A DNA stretch of 64,000 nt from an uncultured Paracoccaceae bacterium. Lineage in GTDB: Bacteria > Pseudomonadota > Alphaproteobacteria > Rhodobacterales > Rhodobacteraceae. Below are positions 34,898-43,606 of this stretch, in pieces; the first letter of the stretch is position 1, and each line of letters opens with the position of its first letter. The notes under the pieces were generated by a model. The model was not told where the DNA came from and did not search any database. It saw nothing but the letters and a program-made list of their open reading frames with translations. The stretch spans positions 496,001 through 560,000 of the forward strand of contig CATOSB010000002.1 of NCBI GenBank assembly GCA_951812305.1, in the 5' to 3' direction. The translations under genes were made by a program, and so were the position numbers.

Positions 34898-36340
34898 TCA
34901 CCCGATGTTTGGCGTCTCACTGGATGTCAGGCTCATCCTTGCCGCCGTCTGGTCGCGGTCCTGCCAATAAAGTTTGTTGTGCAGCGAGACGACATTGCCG
35001 ATCAGAATTATCGCGGGGCTTTTTAACCCGGCCTGTTCCACCTGAACTGCTATTGTCCTTAGCGAGCCCGTTACGACCTTCTGATCCGGTCGCGTGCCGT
35101 TCTGAACAACGGCGACAAGCGTGTTCATATCTGCGCCCCTTTTACGGAACTCTTCGGTGAGCACACCTAATGTGGACAATCCCATGAACACGGCGACTGT
35201 CTGCCCGTCGCGGATCAGCACATCCCAGTCAAGATCGAGCACACCGTCCTTGCCGTGAGCGGTGACGAACACGCAAGACTGTGCATGGTCGCGATGGGTC
35301 AGCGGTATACCGGCATAAGTACTGCAGCCCGAGGCCGCGTTGATCCCGGGAACCACCTGAAAATTGACACCAGCCGCCGTCAGCCCCTCGATCTCTTCAC
35401 CGCCCCTCCCAAAGACATAAGGGTCGCCGCCCTTCAGGCGCAAAACGCGATTGCCCTCTTTGGCAAGCTTGATCATCAACGCGACGATGTCTTCCTGGCT
35501 CATCACGTGGTTTTGCGGCTGCTTGCCGACAAAGATACGCTCAGCATCGCGGCGCACCAGATCCAACGCGCCTTTACTGACAAGCCGGTCATACAGAACG
35601 ACATCGGCCCGCTGCATCAGACGCAGGGCGCGAAAGGTCAGAAGATCCGGGTCACCGGGGCCGGCGCCGACCATATAGACCTCCCCGATCGACGCGAAAT
35701 CGCCGTTACGGGCTGCGTCAAGATCAGCGTCGATCTGTTTTTCCGCCGCACTTTGGTTGCCGGAAAGGAAGAAGTCGCCAGCGGGGCCGTCGATCATTCG
35801 TTCCCAGAAATGCCGCCGGTCGCGGCTATCGGAAAGCGCCTCGGCAATGCGGTTGCGAAACCCGCTGGCGAAAGTGGCAAGCCGGCCAAATGCAGCAGGA
35901 AGCGCGGTTTCGATCCGGGCGCGGAAGATTCGCGCGATAACTGGCGCCGCGCCGCTGGTGGAAATGGCGACAATCATCGGTGAGCGATCCACAATCGATG
36001 GCGTAATGAAGTCGCAATTGTCCGGGTCGTCGGCGATATTGCACAGCGCTTGATGTGCCTTTGACCACCTAAGCAGCGGCGCATCGCGGTCTGGGTCTTC
36101 GGTCGCGCCGTAGACCACCGCACAGCCTTCAACATCTGCCTCCTGCGGCAAACGATGATGCAGTACGAAATCGTCCCGGCTTTCCAGAAAGGCGATTTCC
36201 TCGCCGGGGTTGGGATCAAACGCGATCACCTCGGCACCGGCGTCCAGCGCGCGTTCAACGCGCCGCGCGGCCACGGTGCCACCGCCATCGACCAGCACTT
36301 TACGGCCCCGAATGTCCAAAAAGATAGGCAGATAGTCCAT
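34898..36340 (-). CDS. cysG: Siroheme synthase (multifunctional CysG)
   Basis: 480 residues. The N-terminal domain (KVLVDGGGTVAARRVERAL) is an NAD-dependent precorrin-2 dehydrogenase/ferrochelatase, and the C-terminal half (about 225-470) is uroporphyrinogen-III methyltransferase: MVGAGPGDPDLLTFRALRLM, LRLKGGDPYVFGRGGEE, VPGINAASGCSTYAGIPLTH. It makes siroheme for sulfite or nitrite reductase. The start chosen is ATG 36340 (MDYLPIFLDI). No cysteine or nitrite genes adjoin it in the window. Confidence 0.95.
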   Translation of the reverse strand: MDYLPIFLDIRGRKVLVDGGGTVAARRVERALDAGAEVIAFDPNPGEEIAFLESRDDFVLHHRLPQEADVEGCAVVYGATEDPDRDAPLLRWSKAHQALCNIADDPDNCDFITPSIVDRSPMIVAISTSGAAPVIARIFRARIETALPAAFGRLATFASGFRNRIAEALSDSRDRRHFWERMIDGPAGDFFLSGNQSAAEKQIDADLDAARNGDFASIGEVYMVGAGPGDPDLLTFRALRLMQRADVVLYDRLVSKGALDLVRRDAERIFVGKQPQNHVMSQEDIVALMIKLAKEGNRVLRLKGGDPYVFGRGGEEIEGLTAAGVNFQVVPGINAASGCSTYAGIPLTHRDHAQSCVFVTAHGKDGVLDLDWDVLIRDGQTVAVFMGLSTLGVLTEEFRKRGADMNTLVAVVQNGTRPDQKVVTGSLRTIAVQVEQAGLKSPAIILIGNVVSLHNKLYWQDRDQTAARMSLTSSETPNIG

Positions 36341-36603
36341 GCTGTGCGCTCCGCTCAGGCTGTCGACGTATCTGCCGCGGATTGCGGTGCATTTGCAAGC
36401 AGTCGCGCCGCCACTTATTCCAGATCGACCTGTATGGCCCATTTACCCTGCGATGCGGTTTGCGGTGCGCCTGTCACGCCACGGGATTTCGTCAGGCGCC
36501 GTCTCGGGCGCTGTTGCCATGGCTATTCAGTGAGCCGAAAACTGGATCACCCGCTCTTTGCCGTTGACGCAAACGCGACCGGTATCACATATTAAAATTC
36601 AAC
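36341..36603. other. Gap between cysG and the second IS66
   Basis: 263 bp without a credible gene. Short frames here lack similarity and ribosome sites. The cysG promoter should be here. The IS66 left end follows at 36604; no matching target duplication is found on its other side, so sequence may have been lost. Confidence 0.5.
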
Positions 36604-38204
36604 GTAACTCCCAAGCACCCCCCACGTTTGAGTGTTATTGTCAGTTTTATGGTGAGTCGAATTTGCCATTTTGCGCGTGTTTTTTTTCTTTCTTGTCTGA
36701 ATTCTGTGGCGCCGGGTTGATTTCTCTGAATCAGTGGTGGGATGGATCAGGTTGCCGCCCTTGAACAACTTCTCGCCACGGCTCTGCGTCGGATCGCTGA
36801 GCTTGAAGCTGCGTTGGCGAGCATGGCGGAAGAGATCACGGACCTGCGCCGACAGTTGGCCAAGAACAGCAGCAATAGCAGCAAGCCCCCTTCAAGTGAT
36901 GGCCTGAAGAAGCCAGCCCCGCGCAGCCTGCGTGGCAAATCCGGAAAGAAAAGTGGCGGCCAAGTTGGCCACCGGGGCGACACCCTGCGCCAGACGTCAA
37001 CACCCGACTTTGTCGAACGGCATGAGGCGACGCATTGCAGCGCCTGTCAGAGCGCCCTGACGGCGGAGATGGTGAAAGGGATCGAGAAGCGTCAGGTGTT
37101 CGACTTGCCTGCGCCACGCCTGGAGGTCACCGAGCATCAGGCGGCGGTTTATTGTTGCGACCATTGTCGAGCCACGACGACGGCTGGCTTTCCCGATGGC
37201 GTGGCCGCGCATGTGCAATATGGCACGCGCATGCGGGCAGTGGCGGTCTATTGCAATGTTCAGCAGCTGATACCCGAGGATCGGGTCTGCCAGCTTATGC
37301 GCGACCTGTTTGGGGCCACCAGCTTGTGCGCGGCCAGCGTGACCAACTGGACGCGCGGCGCGGCAAATAAGATGGGTGTCGTGGTTGAACACATTCTCGC
37401 CCGGCTTGCCGAAGGCGGCGTTCGGCATCTGGACGAGACCGGACTTCGTGTTGCCGGCAAGCTGCACTGGCTGCACACGATCTGCGATACCGCCTTCACC
37501 CATTACCGCATCAGCGCCAAACGCGGTGCTGTTCCAACCTTCCTGACCGGCGGGACGATCATTCATGATCACTGGAAACCCTACTACGCCCATATGAGCG
37601 GAGTGGACGCCCACGCCCTCTGCGGGGCGCATCACTTGCGCGAACTCAAGGCCATCGAAGAGATCGAAAAAGAGCCTTGGGCGACGGAGATGAGCGCAGT
37701 GCTTCATAGCGCCAATCAGCTCAGATGCGCGGCTCAGGATCAAGGCGAGACCGAACTCCCGGAACTGGTTCGCCAGGGTATAGTCACCAGATACATGGCG
37801 ATCCTCGCCAAGGGGCTCGCCTTCCACGAACGCCAGCCCCCGCTGGCCAAAAGCCCCGGCACCCGCGGCCGAAAAGCCAGGCGGCCAGGCCACAACCTGC
37901 TCCTCCGCCTGCGTGACTACCGCGATGACGTTTTGCGATTCATCGCCGACTTCGCGGTCCCATTCACAAACAATCAGGCCGAACAGGACCTGCGCATGAT
38001 GAAGCTGCGCATGAAAATCTCGGGCACCTTCCGCACCCTCGAGGGCGCGCGGGTCTTCGCCGACATCAGGTCCGTCATCTCGACGGCCAGAAAACACCGG
38101 TTCAACATCCTGGAAATCCTGACCCTGTCACCACCTCAGATCATCGCACGGCTCTGACGGAACAAAACCCCGCAACCCTATCGGACAGGGTGCTTGGGAG
38201 TTAC
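36604..38204 (+). mobile_element. IS66-family element, copy 2
   Basis: A 1601-bp copy of the element at 18999-20598 with the same inverted repeats (GTAACTCCCAAGCACC). It differs by one additional T in a T run upstream of the transposase gene and one G-to-A change in the gene. The flanking octamers (AATTCAAC and CATTTTTT) do not match, so the target duplication is missing. It lies in the same orientation as copy 1, 17.6 kb away, and ends 27 bp before the DUF302 gene. Confidence 0.93.
36742..38157 (+). CDS. tnpC: IS66 transposase, copy 2
   Basis: 471 residues, identical to copy 1 except for Gln in place of Arg in HERQPPLAKS. The DDE residues (RHLDETGLRV, IIHDHWKPYY, NNQAEQDLRM) and zinc-finger cysteines are intact. 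Near identity implies recent transposition or gene conversion. Confidence 0.93.
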   Translation: MDQVAALEQLLATALRRIAELEAALASMAEEITDLRRQLAKNSSNSSKPPSSDGLKKPAPRSLRGKSGKKSGGQVGHRGDTLRQTSTPDFVERHEATHCSACQSALTAEMVKGIEKRQVFDLPAPRLEVTEHQAAVYCCDHCRATTTAGFPDGVAAHVQYGTRMRAVAVYCNVQQLIPEDRVCQLMRDLFGATSLCAASVTNWTRGAANKMGVVVEHILARLAEGGVRHLDETGLRVAGKLHWLHTICDTAFTHYRISAKRGAVPTFLTGGTIIHDHWKPYYAHMSGVDAHALCGAHHLRELKAIEEIEKEPWATEMSAVLHSANQLRCAAQDQGETELPELVRQGIVTRYMAILAKGLAFHERQPPLAKSPGTRGRKARRPGHNLLLRLRDYRDDVLRFIADFAVPFTNNQAEQDLRMMKLRMKISGTFRTLEGARVFADIRSVISTARKHRFNILEILTLSPPQIIARL

Positions 38205-38231
38205 CATTTTTTAAACAATGGAGGGTCTGAC

Positions 38232-38666
38232 GTGATTACCAAACTGACCACTTTCATCGCATCACTGGCGTTCGTTGCCGGCTCTGCATTTGCCAATGAA
38301 TCCGTGGTGACACCGTTCGATGGCTCCTTTGACGATGCGACCTTCGCCGTGGAAAGCGCGATTGTCGGTCAGGGGCTGGTCATCGACTATGTCAGCCACG
38401 TGGGCGACATGCTGAACCGCACCGGTGCCGATGTGGGCAGCGACGTGACCATCTTCGATCACGCGCAGATTTTCGTGTTCTGCTCTGCCACGGTCAGCCG
38501 CGAAGTGATGGAGGCCGATCCCGCCAATCTCGTGCATTGCCCTTACGGTATCTTCGTTTCAGAGCGTGAAGGCGCCGTGACCATCGGCTACCGCACTTAT
38601 CCCGAGGGCGAGATGCAAAAGGTGCAGGCTTTGCTGGAAGGGATCGTTGCGGAGGCGGCCGAATAG
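38232..38666 (+). CDS. Exported DUF302-domain protein
   Basis: 144 residues from the GTG at 38232, preceded by GGAGGG. The signal peptide is ITKLTTFIASLAFVAGSAFA, cut probably after AFA. The mature part matches the DUF302 fold (DHAQIFVFCSATVSREVMEA, LVHCPYGIFVSEREG, TIGYRTYP). The function of DUF302 is unknown; a periplasmic location is likely. The IS66 right end lies only 27 bp upstream, so its native promoter has been displaced. Confidence 0.82.
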   Translation: MITKLTTFIASLAFVAGSAFANESVVTPFDGSFDDATFAVESAIVGQGLVIDYVSHVGDMLNRTGADVGSDVTIFDHAQIFVFCSATVSREVMEADPANLVHCPYGIFVSEREGAVTIGYRTYPEGEMQKVQALLEGIVAEAAE

Positions 38667-38790
38667 GCCGTTTGGCCCCATAGTTGCCGCAGGTTTCTCC
38701 GGCTCCCAATCGCGCCGGGGGCTGCATTGTCTTGGTGATTTCGGTCCGTATTGGTCCTTGAGCAGCCATTCGCAAACCAAGAGACAAGAC

Positions 38791-38952
38791 GCGCGCTCGC
38801 CTGCCCGTGGGATGGCGATCCAGCACTGCAGTTTGCCCGTTTATCCCAGCCAAGTCCGTAGAAGCCCAATAGCTCGCACCCAGCCTCACCAAATCGCCAG
38901 CCCGCAGGGACGGGCAGGCGATCGCGCGGCGCCTGCGGCTTGATTCCGCGCG
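38791..38952 (+). repeat. Structured intergenic element family 1, copy B
   Basis: Left arm GCGCGCTCGCCTGCCCGT pairs with ACGGGCAGGCGATCGCGC; inner stem GGGATGGCGAT/ATCGCCAGCCC. The centre holds CCCAGCCAAGTCCGTAGAAG. The second hairpin is CGCGCGG ... CCGCGCG around GCGCCTGCGGC. It lies 124 bp after the DUF302 stop on the same strand. The rest of this 357-bp gap shows no gene. Confidence 0.87.
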
Positions 38953-39023
38953 AAGGGCGCAAGAGAGCAATGCCCGCTTCAAGCCAGAAGCCGCCTCAGC
39001 TGAAATCGCCGATCTTCTCTCGA

Positions 39024-40256
39024 TCACGGCCTGACCACTGTCCCCTCCGCCACCCAGGCATCGAACGCCTCCAGCGCCATATCTGCAAAAACCTGATCGT
39101 TAATATGCCCGTCAACCTCGACAAGTTGTTCCGCCGGAATGACCCGCCGCATCTCATCGACAAATGCTGAAAGCCCGTCCGGATCATGCGCCGGTTCGCC
39201 GGGTTTGTCCCATTCTTCGATACCGCTCGTCGGAAGCAGAACCTTCACCGGCGCGGTCGCGTCCGAAATCCGCTCGGCAATTTCGCGCGCCGTCTCGCGG
39301 CGTTCATCCTGGTTCAGGGCGGATGACTTGATCAACCGGTTATGCGCGTGAAACGGACGATCGGCATAGCGTTCGGGTATCTCTTGCCACCCGGCAAAAT
39401 CGATCAAATCCAAACATCCCGGCGCAATCAATTGCGGGATGCCGGCCCGGCCCGCGTTTCGCAGGCGATCCGCGCCGGCATTGACGACAGAGCCAGCCAG
39501 TAAATTGCCAAGCTCGGGCAAAGCGAAATCCATCACACAGGCGAACCCGCCCTGCCCCGCAATCTTTTCAAACGCCATGCCTCCCATGCCGGTCGCATGG
39601 AAAATCGCGACTTCGAATCCGCGTTCCTCCAACGCAGGTTTCAGAAGTTTCATGTAGCTCAGGCAGGACGACCCAAGCGAGGTCATACCCAAGACCGGTC
39701 TGTCATTTGTTGGCGCTTCAACTGCCCGCGCCGCGCCCAGAACAGCCCCAGCAGCCTGACTGAGTGACGCTTTGCACACGCTGTTCACCCCGTAAAGCCC
39801 GCCTGCCCACAGGATCATCTGAATATCCGCCGAAAGCCTGTCCGCCGGGACGATCGGCGAGAACGAAACGGTCGAGACAACATATTTCGGCACACCCAGC
39901 GGCAACGCCGCGCAGACATCCAGCGCCAGATCGGTGCCCATGGTGCCGCCAAGGATGATGACGCCGTCAAATTCGCCAGCCGCATGAAGCTTTGCCGCCT
40001 TCGCCGCCGACCCGCGCGCCATAATCTGCATAGCGTGGTTTTCATCGCCGCTGTCGATGGCGGCCTTGATGGAACTTCCAGCGGCTTTGGCCACATCGTG
40101 TTTTGACACATCTGTCGGTACGGCCGGGTCGCCCAACACGCTGACATCCATCGTTTTCACGCCACCGCCAATCGCACGAATGCGCTCTGCCAGATAGGTC
40201 AGTTCATCGTCTTTTGTGTCGTAAGTTCCGACAACAAGAATCGTTTTTTCTGTCAT
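39024..40256 (-). CDS. Tm-1-like ATP-binding protein (UPF0261)
   Basis: 410 residues. The N-terminal Tm-1-like domain (ILVVGTYDTKDDELTYLAERI, VIILGGTMGTDLALDV) is followed by a TIM-barrel-like C-terminal region (HAHNRLIKSSALNQDER, VKVLLPTSGIEEWDKPG), as in full-length UPF0261 proteins. The family binds nucleotide; no bacterial reaction is established. It appears to be a single transcription unit on the minus strand. Confidence 0.88.
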   Translation of the reverse strand: MTEKTILVVGTYDTKDDELTYLAERIRAIGGGVKTMDVSVLGDPAVPTDVSKHDVAKAAGSSIKAAIDSGDENHAMQIMARGSAAKAAKLHAAGEFDGVIILGGTMGTDLALDVCAALPLGVPKYVVSTVSFSPIVPADRLSADIQMILWAGGLYGVNSVCKASLSQAAGAVLGAARAVEAPTNDRPVLGMTSLGSSCLSYMKLLKPALEERGFEVAIFHATGMGGMAFEKIAGQGGFACVMDFALPELGNLLAGSVVNAGADRLRNAGRAGIPQLIAPGCLDLIDFAGWQEIPERYADRPFHAHNRLIKSSALNQDERRETAREIAERISDATAPVKVLLPTSGIEEWDKPGEPAHDPDGLSAFVDEMRRVIPAEQLVEVDGHINDQVFADMALEAFDAWVAEGTVVRP

Positions 40257-40581
40257 GACCCCTCCGCCTTTTGCTTGCCGCGCAGCCTAGAGCGGGATCA
40301 TGAAAGTAGGAACCGGTTTTCAGGTTCCGCCTGAATTGGTTGAGATTCAATGACGCAGATCGTCGGACCATAGCGCGGCTATTTTGCTGTCTTGGCCACC
40401 ACTAAGCTTTTTGAATTCCGGACAAGTTCAGAGCGCAACCCGACCTTCAACATATTGCCGGGCCTGCAAACGACCCGACGACGCGCGACGGCGCGAAGAG
40501 CCCGATTGCGCGAAAGCGTGGCAATCTCAAGCGTTCAGGTCGTACCGCGGATTACCGGTTTCCACGCAGCCCGATATCCAC
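40257..40581. other. 325-bp gap with a short repeat
   Basis: The copy of the short motif TAGAGCG ... GGAACCGGTTTTC is at 40289-40320; its GGAACC pairs with GGTTCC at 40323. The plus-strand open frames to 40697 overlap the sensor-kinase gene and have no family features. I see no gene here; it must contain the promoter of the Tm-1-like gene. Confidence 0.5.
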
Positions 40582-42468
40582 CTAACCCGTTTCGCGCTGA
40601 CCGCGCTCCGGATTATCCCGGTTCTTCGTCGGACGGGCACGCAGGTCGCAATACTTGTTTAGTGCCTGCGGCGCTCGTTTGGCGCGCTCCAGCCTGACAG
40701 TTATTTCAAAAACCGATCCCTGACCGGGGCGAGAACGCGCGGTAATCGTGCCGCTCATTTGCTGCGCCAACTTCCGTGATATCGATAATCCCAGACCGAG
40801 CCCCAATGGCCCTGATCCGCCCTCCATTTCACCGCGGGCGTATTTGTCAAAAATCCGCCCTAACTGGTCCGGCGCAATGCCGGGGCCAGAGTCAGACACG
40901 CTGAATGTCAGCGCCAGTCTGTCATCAGCATCACGACAGGCCGCAGTTATAGTCACATTTCCACGGTCCGTAAATTTTATCGCATTATCAATGACATTGG
41001 ACAAAATCTGGCGCAACCGGGCCGCATCGCCCAGCGCGTATTCCGGCAGATCCTCGACCCCCAACAGATGCACATCCAACCGCTTGTTCACCGCTGACGG
41101 CAAAAGCATGTCCACACAGGATTTGACCGCTCTTTGCAACGAAAACGGCTTACGAACCAATTCCAGCCGACCACAGTCAATCTGAGAAGAATCGAGTATG
41201 GCCGTTATGATCGCCAAAAGCGCGGCGGCGTTTTCCTCGATCTGTCTGGAAGTTTGCCGATGCGCGTCCGTGCCTTCCGTTGCAAGCCCGGCCGCCAATC
41301 GCGAAATCGCATCAATTGGCGCGCAAACTTCGTTGCTCATGACAGAAAAGAATTCTGCCTGACTGCGCGTGGCTGCCTCGGTCGCAATTCGGGTCTGTTC
41401 CAGTTCTTCGGACTGCGCCCTCACTTTAGTGACGTCACGTTCGATCCCAACCACCATTTCGATGTCGCCGGCTTCATCCTTGATCGGCACAATGACCGTA
41501 TCCATCCATATTTTGTGACCGGCCTTGTGGTAATTGCAGATTTCGACATGGGCGACGTTGCCGAGGCTTCGCACCTCTGCGATTTTCTGCAAAACTTCAG
41601 GGTCGGTATCCGGACCGTTCAGCACATCACCGGGCATCCGGCCAACCACTTCTTCCAATGTGTAACCCGTTGTCCGCGTGAACGCCTTGTTCACCCAGCG
41701 GATTTTTCCATCGGGTTCTGACATGATAATGCTGTCCATCGCATTCTCTGCCACTTTCGCCAGCGTTCGGCTTTCCCTTTGCGCCGCTTCCAATTCGATG
41801 ATGGTGGTGGCCAGTTTTTGGCCGCTGTTGACCAATGCGGTCTCAAACCTTCGGATGCGTTTGTGATAGTCCCAAATGAACGCCACCAGCCCATAAATCA
41901 TGGACGCCATGATGATCGTGCCGATCAGAAGAAACACGGCATCTGCAAAGTCCCGCGCGCCCATCAGGATCAACCATATGAGCGGCGGAAGCGTCAGCGT
42001 ATAAATCCATAGTTTGACCAATGTTCCGCGCCGGTGAAACGGCAGATACAACCCTGCGTTCATCGCCGCCCCGGACAGAAACGCCGCCGCGAAGAACCCC
42101 AGATCATGGCGCCCGGAAAGGCAGACTGCGCCGGTTATGCTGGCGGATATCGCCAGGGCCTGACAGGCCCCGACAATGGTGACATGTCCGCTGACCCGGT
42201 CGAAATCCTCGCCCTTCTTCAACCAATCATCAACCTGCAGCAACACCACATGTTCGGCGATCTCACTGGCATTGAGGACAAGAAAGCAGAAAACGCCGAC
42301 CCAGGGGTTCAGCAAAAGGCCGATGGTCCCGGCGATCACCATGTTCAGGACCCAGCGGGTCAGAAAATGCCGGGCGCGCCCGCGCGCGTACCGGCGCAGA
42401 AGGTTTTCTTCGGAATAGCTGTCCGAAAACTGCTGAATTTCTTCGGTGAAAGTGGTGTCGCCAGCCAT
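40582..42468 (-). CDS. PAS sensor kinase-like protein lacking the phospho-acceptor His
   Basis: 628 residues. There are about six hydrophobic helices in the first 210 residues, a coiled-coil linker, a PAS/PAC domain at about 235-355 (VAENAMDSIIMSEPDGKIRW, TTGYTLEEVVGR), a HisKA-like region and an intact ATPase domain (NVIDNAIKFTDRG, VSDSGPGIAPDQLG, GPLGLGLGLSISRKLAQ). In the H-box the expected MSHE motif reads MSNEV: the codon at 41332-41334 is AAC, so residue 379 is Asn. Autophosphorylation in the usual way would be impossible. The Lys/Arg-rich C-terminal tail is unusual. No response regulator adjoins. Confidence 0.88.
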   Translation of the reverse strand: MAGDTTFTEEIQQFSDSYSEENLLRRYARGRARHFLTRWVLNMVIAGTIGLLLNPWVGVFCFLVLNASEIAEHVVLLQVDDWLKKGEDFDRVSGHVTIVGACQALAISASITGAVCLSGRHDLGFFAAAFLSGAAMNAGLYLPFHRRGTLVKLWIYTLTLPPLIWLILMGARDFADAVFLLIGTIIMASMIYGLVAFIWDYHKRIRRFETALVNSGQKLATTIIELEAAQRESRTLAKVAENAMDSIIMSEPDGKIRWVNKAFTRTTGYTLEEVVGRMPGDVLNGPDTDPEVLQKIAEVRSLGNVAHVEICNYHKAGHKIWMDTVIVPIKDEAGDIEMVVGIERDVTKVRAQSEELEQTRIATEAATRSQAEFFSVMSNEVCAPIDAISRLAAGLATEGTDAHRQTSRQIEENAAALLAIITAILDSSQIDCGRLELVRKPFSLQRAVKSCVDMLLPSAVNKRLDVHLLGVEDLPEYALGDAARLRQILSNVIDNAIKFTDRGNVTITAACRDADDRLALTFSVSDSGPGIAPDQLGRIFDKYARGEMEGGSGPLGLGLGLSISRKLAQQMSGTITARSRPGQGSVFEITVRLERAKRAPQALNKYCDLRARPTKNRDNPERGQRETG

Positions 42469-42549
42469 GTCTGCCCGGAGTAGGAGCCTGTTGGCGCCAT
42501 TCCTGACGGATCAAGCTTAATTTTCCATCTACGTGCGTGATTGCAGCGT

Positions 42550-43605
42550 TCAGCGGTGCGCCGCGTTGATGCTTTCCAACGCGTCGACGCCCGGACAAAG
42601 ATCAGTATCGGGAACATCGTTCAACGGCGTTGCCGAGGTGTTGATCAACTCATGCAAATCAGCCTCCGACGGGTCGAGGTACAAAAGCCCGGTCGCCACC
42701 TCACCTGCGGACTTGATCGCTTCCAGCGCGGGCAAGGCGCTGGTCCGGTCGGTTGGATCATACCCCTCACCCAGCTTGTGCAGACGCATGTCAGTGCCGT
42801 CATGCAGGGTCACGTCATGGCTGCTGCCCGCGTCGTAATCCACCGTGATTTCGGCCTTTGACACGACAAGATCCAGCTTGCCCATCATCTGGTTATGCTC
42901 GCGCACATATTCATATGATTTCGTTGAATCAGGATGGTTGTTGAAGGTCACGCAGGGTGAGATCACATCGATGAAGGCGAACCCTCGATAATGAATCGCC
43001 GCTTTGATCAGCGGAACCAGCTGCGTCTTGTCGCCGGAAAAGGCCCGCGCTACGAAACCGGCACCCAGCTCTATCGCCATCGCGCACAGATCAATCGCAT
43101 CAAAAGGCGTGTCTATCCCTCTGCGGTTCTTAGAGATTTTGTCGTTCGTCGCACTGAACTGGCCCTTGGTCAGGCCATAAGTGCCGTTGTTTTCGCAGAT
43201 ATACACCATGTTCAGCCGCCGCCGTACCGCGTGGCAAAACCCACCCAAACCTATCGAGGCCGTGTCGCCATCGCCCGAAATGCCCAGATAGATCAGGTCG
43301 CGATTGGCAAGGTTGGCACCTGTCGCCACAGAGGGCATCCGCCCATGCACCGAATTGATCCCGTGGCCCCGGTTCAGGAAATAATTGGTCGTCTTCGAAG
43401 AACACCCAATGCCCGACAGTTTCGCGACCCGATGCGCAGGCAGTTCCAGCTCGAAACACGCCTCGACAATCGCGGCGGTCACCGAGTCATGACCGCAACC
43501 CGCGCACAGCGTGGACACCACGCCCTCGTAGTCGCGCCGGGTCAGCCCGACCGAGTTCTTCGGCAGGTTCGGGTGATGAAACTTAGGCTTTGCGATATGG
43601 GTCAT
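42550..43605 (-). CDS. korB: 2-oxoacid:ferredoxin oxidoreductase, beta subunit
   Basis: A 351-residue thiamine-diphosphate-binding subunit, starting MTHIAKPKFHHPN at ATG 43605. LCAGCGHDSVTAAI and GIGCSSKTTNYF are typical of the beta subunit, with the TPP motif GDGDTASIGLGGF followed by ENNGTYGLTKGQ. With the alpha subunit directly upstream it should oxidise a 2-oxoacid, most likely 2-oxoglutarate, to the CoA ester with ferredoxin as acceptor. Substrate choice is by similarity only. Confidence 0.88.
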   Translation of the reverse strand: MTHIAKPKFHHPNLPKNSVGLTRRDYEGVVSTLCAGCGHDSVTAAIVEACFELELPAHRVAKLSGIGCSSKTTNYFLNRGHGINSVHGRMPSVATGANLANRDLIYLGISGDGDTASIGLGGFCHAVRRRLNMVYICENNGTYGLTKGQFSATNDKISKNRRGIDTPFDAIDLCAMAIELGAGFVARAFSGDKTQLVPLIKAAIHYRGFAFIDVISPCVTFNNHPDSTKSYEYVREHNQMMGKLDLVVSKAEITVDYDAGSSHDVTLHDGTDMRLHKLGEGYDPTDRTSALPALEAIKSAGEVATGLLYLDPSEADLHELINTSATPLNDVPDTDLCPGVDALESINAAHR

Positions 43606-43606
43606 C

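Noticed and set aside
36155-36595. 146-residue plus-strand frame over the start of cysG
   Set aside because: Overlaps the well-defined N-terminus of cysG in antisense and lacks any family feature.
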